Positions 61,998 to 64,000 of a DNA stretch of 64,000 nt are shown here, piece after piece. The DNA is from Sulfuriroseicoccus oceanibius (lineage in GTDB: Bacteria > Verrucomicrobiota > Verrucomicrobiia > Verrucomicrobiales > SLCJ01), in contig NZ_CP066776.1 of assembly GCF_010681825.2 (NCBI RefSeq), forward strand, positions 1 through 64,000, written 5' to 3'. How positions within the stretch are numbered: position 1 is the first letter of the stretch; every line of letters starts with the position of its first letter. The notes below the pieces were generated by a model. The model was given only the letters and a program-made list of their open reading frames with translations, did not search any database and was not told the origin of the DNA. A program made the translations under genes and the position numbers.

Positions 61998-64000
61998 ATG
62001 GCAGGATCTCAGAACACCAACGAATTGCCGAAGGCCTACGAGCCGACGGATGTCGAAGAAAAGTGGCAGCGCCGCTGGATCGACGGCAAGTGCTTTAGCG
62101 GCAACCCGGCGTCGGACAAAGACGCCTATTCCATCGTGATCCCGCCGCCGAACGTAACCGGCATGCTCCACCTGGGACACGTGTTGAACAACACCATCCA
62201 GGACATCCTCGCCCGCCGCGCACGCCAGCAGGGCAAGGAAGTCATGTGGCTCCCAGGCTGCGACCACGCCGGCATCGCCACCCAGGTGCGCGTGGAAAAA
62301 GAACTGCGCAAAACCGAAGGCAAAACCCGCCACGACCTCGGACGTGACGCATTCCTCGAAAAAGTCTGGGAATGGAAAGAAGACCACGGTGGCATCATTT
62401 TCAAACAACTGCGCCGCCTCGGCTGCTCACTCGACTGGGAACGCGAACGCTTCACCCTCGACGAAGATTACACCGAGTGGGTGCTGCATGTGTTCGTCCA
62501 GCTCTTCAAGGAAGGCTTCATCTACCGTGGCAAGCGCATGGTCAACTGGTGCCCGATCTCGCTCACCGCGTTGTCGGACGAGGAAGTGATCATGAAGCCA
62601 CAGCGCTCGAAGCTTTACACGATGCGCTACGAGATCGTGGATCGCCCGGGTGAGTTCTTCCTGATCGCCACCACGCGTCCCGAGACCCTCATGGGGGACG
62701 TGGCCGTGGCCGTTCACCCGAATGACGAGCGTTACAAAGATCTCATCGGCAAAAAAGTGCGCCGCCCATTCCCAGCCGCCGAAATTCCAATCATCGCCGA
62801 CGAACACGTCGAGATGGAGTTCGGAACCGGTGCGCTCAAGATCACTCCTGCCCACGACCCGGCTGACTTTGAAATCGGCCAGCGCCACGACTTGGAAGCC
62901 ATCGACGTCCTCACACCGGACGGCAAGGTCAACTGCCCTGAATGCCCTGAACTCCACGGACTCGACCGCTTCGCCGCCCGTAAGAAGGCTGCCGAGATGC
63001 TCGAAGAGATGGGCTTGATCGAAAAGATCGAAGACTACGAGAACAACGTCGGCTTCTCCGAGCGTGCGGACGTTCCTGTGGAACCACGCCTCTCGATGCA
63101 GTGGTTCCTCAAATACCCTGCCGTCGATGACGCTGCCGCCGCTGTCGCCAACGATGAGATCACCTTCCGCCCGGCCCGCTGGAAAAAGACTTACGCCCAC
63201 TGGATGGAAAACCTCCAGGACTGGTGCATCAGCCGCCAGCTGTGGTGGGGCCACCGCATCCCGGTCTGGTACCGCAAGGAGAAGGCATTCGAACTGCGCG
63301 AAGCCGCATCGCTCGACGTCGCCAACCTCGAAGCCGGTGACCTTCACGTAGGCACCGAACCACCAGCCGATGCCGAAAACTGGGAACAAGACGCCGACGT
63401 GCTCGACACCTGGTTCTCGTCGTGGCTGTGGCCATTCGCCACCATGACCAAGGTCGGCGAGAAGAGCGACACGCTGAAGAAGTTCTACCCGACCACCGAC
63501 CTGGTAACCGGACCGGACATCATCTTCTTCTGGGTTGCCCGCATGATCATGGCCGGCTTCCACTTCGAAGGGCAGAAGCCGTTCAACAACGTGTTCTTCA
63601 CCTCGATTATCCGCGACATCAAAGGTCGCAAGATGTCGAAGAGCCTCGGCAACTCGCCGGACCCACTCGACCTCATGGCCGAGTACGGCGCCGACGGCCT
63701 GCGCTTCGGCTTGATGCGCATCGCCCCGACCGGTACCGACGTGAAGTTCGACGAGTCGCAGATCGGTGAAGGCCGCAACTTCGCTAACAAGCTCTACAAC
63801 GCAGTGCGTTTCCGCCTTATGCAGGGCAACGCCGGCACGTCCAGCGACCTCGACATCACCGAACTCGAGCTGACCGATGTTCACATCGACATCCTCGCCA
63901 AGCTCGATCAACTCGCGATCGACCTGGAGAACGCCTACGCGGATTATCAGTTCAACACCGTCACCCAGGTGCTCTACCAGTTCTTCTGGAACGAGTACTG
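61998..64000 (+). CDS. valS: Valyl-tRNA synthetase (3' truncated by window)
   Basis: The frame is open from ATG 61998 (MAGSQNTNELPKAYEPTDVE) to the window end, 667 codons of an expected 850-950. Class I signatures are present: PPPNVTGMLHLGH near residue 51 and KMSKSLGN near 546, with the editing domain (TTRPETLMGD...HPNDER) between them. It charges tRNA-Val and hydrolyses Thr-tRNA-Val. The start lies just past a family A repeat, so any promoter may be within or near the repeat. Confidence 0.97.
   Translation, partial: MAGSQNTNELPKAYEPTDVEEKWQRRWIDGKCFSGNPASDKDAYSIVIPPPNVTGMLHLGHVLNNTIQDILARRARQQGKEVMWLPGCDHAGIATQVRVEKELRKTEGKTRHDLGRDAFLEKVWEWKEDHGGIIFKQLRRLGCSLDWERERFTLDEDYTEWVLHVFVQLFKEGFIYRGKRMVNWCPISLTALSDEEVIMKPQRSKLYTMRYEIVDRPGEFFLIATTRPETLMGDVAVAVHPNDERYKDLIGKKVRRPFPAAEIPIIADEHVEMEFGTGALKITPAHDPADFEIGQRHDLEAIDVLTPDGKVNCPECPELHGLDRFAARKKAAEMLEEMGLIEKIEDYENNVGFSERADVPVEPRLSMQWFLKYPAVDDAAAAVANDEITFRPARWKKTYAHWMENLQDWCISRQLWWGHRIPVWYRKEKAFELREAASLDVANLEAGDLHVGTEPPADAENWEQDADVLDTWFSSWLWPFATMTKVGEKSDTLKKFYPTTDLVTGPDIIFFWVARMIMAGFHFEGQKPFNNVFFTSIIRDIKGRKMSKSLGNSPDPLDLMAEYGADGLRFGLMRIAPTGTDVKFDESQIGEGRNFANKLYNAVRFRLMQGNAGTSSDLDITELELTDVHIDILAKLDQLAIDLENAYADYQFNTVTQVLYQFFWNEY

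Noticed and set aside
62427-63911. 494-codon minus-strand open frame
   Set aside because: Antisense to valS, which has HIGH- and KMSKS-type motifs in the plus frame.

Overview
The window is a high-GC bacterial chromosome segment that most resembles a member of the Verrucomicrobia. The clues are two PEP-CTERM secreted proteins ending in an Arg-rich tail, a Rho factor with a very long Lys/Ala then Arg/Gly-rich N-terminus, a secreted sialate O-acetylesterase, SHD1-like domains, and dense families of intergenic hairpin repeats. The phylum call is inference from gene content, not from a marker phylogeny.

Layout: dnaA (5' cut) and dnaN (1-2288) are followed by two envelope glycosyltransferases, hflX, a zinc-ribbon protein, a homocysteine methyltransferase and serS (to 9.3 kb). 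Next come a tandem pair of PEP-CTERM paralogs, an L,D-transpeptidase, a Na/Pi cotransporter-like protein and a Zn/Mn ABC transporter operon (9.4-17.6 kb). The 17.8-30 kb stretch holds a double SGNH esterase, a YacL-type PIN-TRAM protein, an intact IS256-family insertion, a PEPCK-fold protein with an HPr-kinase-like P-loop, a secreted alpha-galactosidase-like enzyme, a VOC/glyoxalase protein and a zinc alcohol dehydrogenase. ilvBN, polX and a Cre-type locus (creB, creC, creD and an unknown secreted partner) occupy 30-40.8 kb. Core genes follow: map-adk, a MoeB-rhodanese protein, a CbpA-like DnaJ, tgt-yajC-secDF, rpsU, rho, an Aas-like acyl-ACP synthetase, a MidA-type methyltransferase and valS (3' cut).

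The most striking find is at 53850-54713 (minus). A secreted thioredoxin-like/SHD1 protein is interrupted by one in-frame TGA exactly where the first Cys of the CGPC redox motif belongs. A perfect 7-bp hairpin with a G-first apical loop starts 12 nt after that TGA. This is the arrangement expected of a bacterial selenoprotein with a SECIS element.

A second find is an array of 11-bp-phased GTGAA repeats (CreB-box-like) over the -35 region of the unknown-creD transcription unit. The same chromosome segment carries a response regulator and kinase resembling CreB and CreC.

The intergenic DNA is rich in repeats. Family A has two hairpins flanking a run of TTATCC-like hexamers and lies on both sides of a REP-associated tyrosine transposase (RAYT) locus. 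Family B is a 202-bp element with 28-bp imperfect terminal inverted repeats. Family C is an element of about 200 bp whose ends carry GAATGGCACTAACTTA inverted repeats. The RAYT locus at 58.4-62.0 kb, bounded by direct family A copies, contains a partial duplicate RAYT, a lower-GC membrane protein gene with a duplicated tail, and a second decayed transposase, and looks like a small mobile or unstable island. I saw no rRNA or tRNA gene and no CRISPR array.
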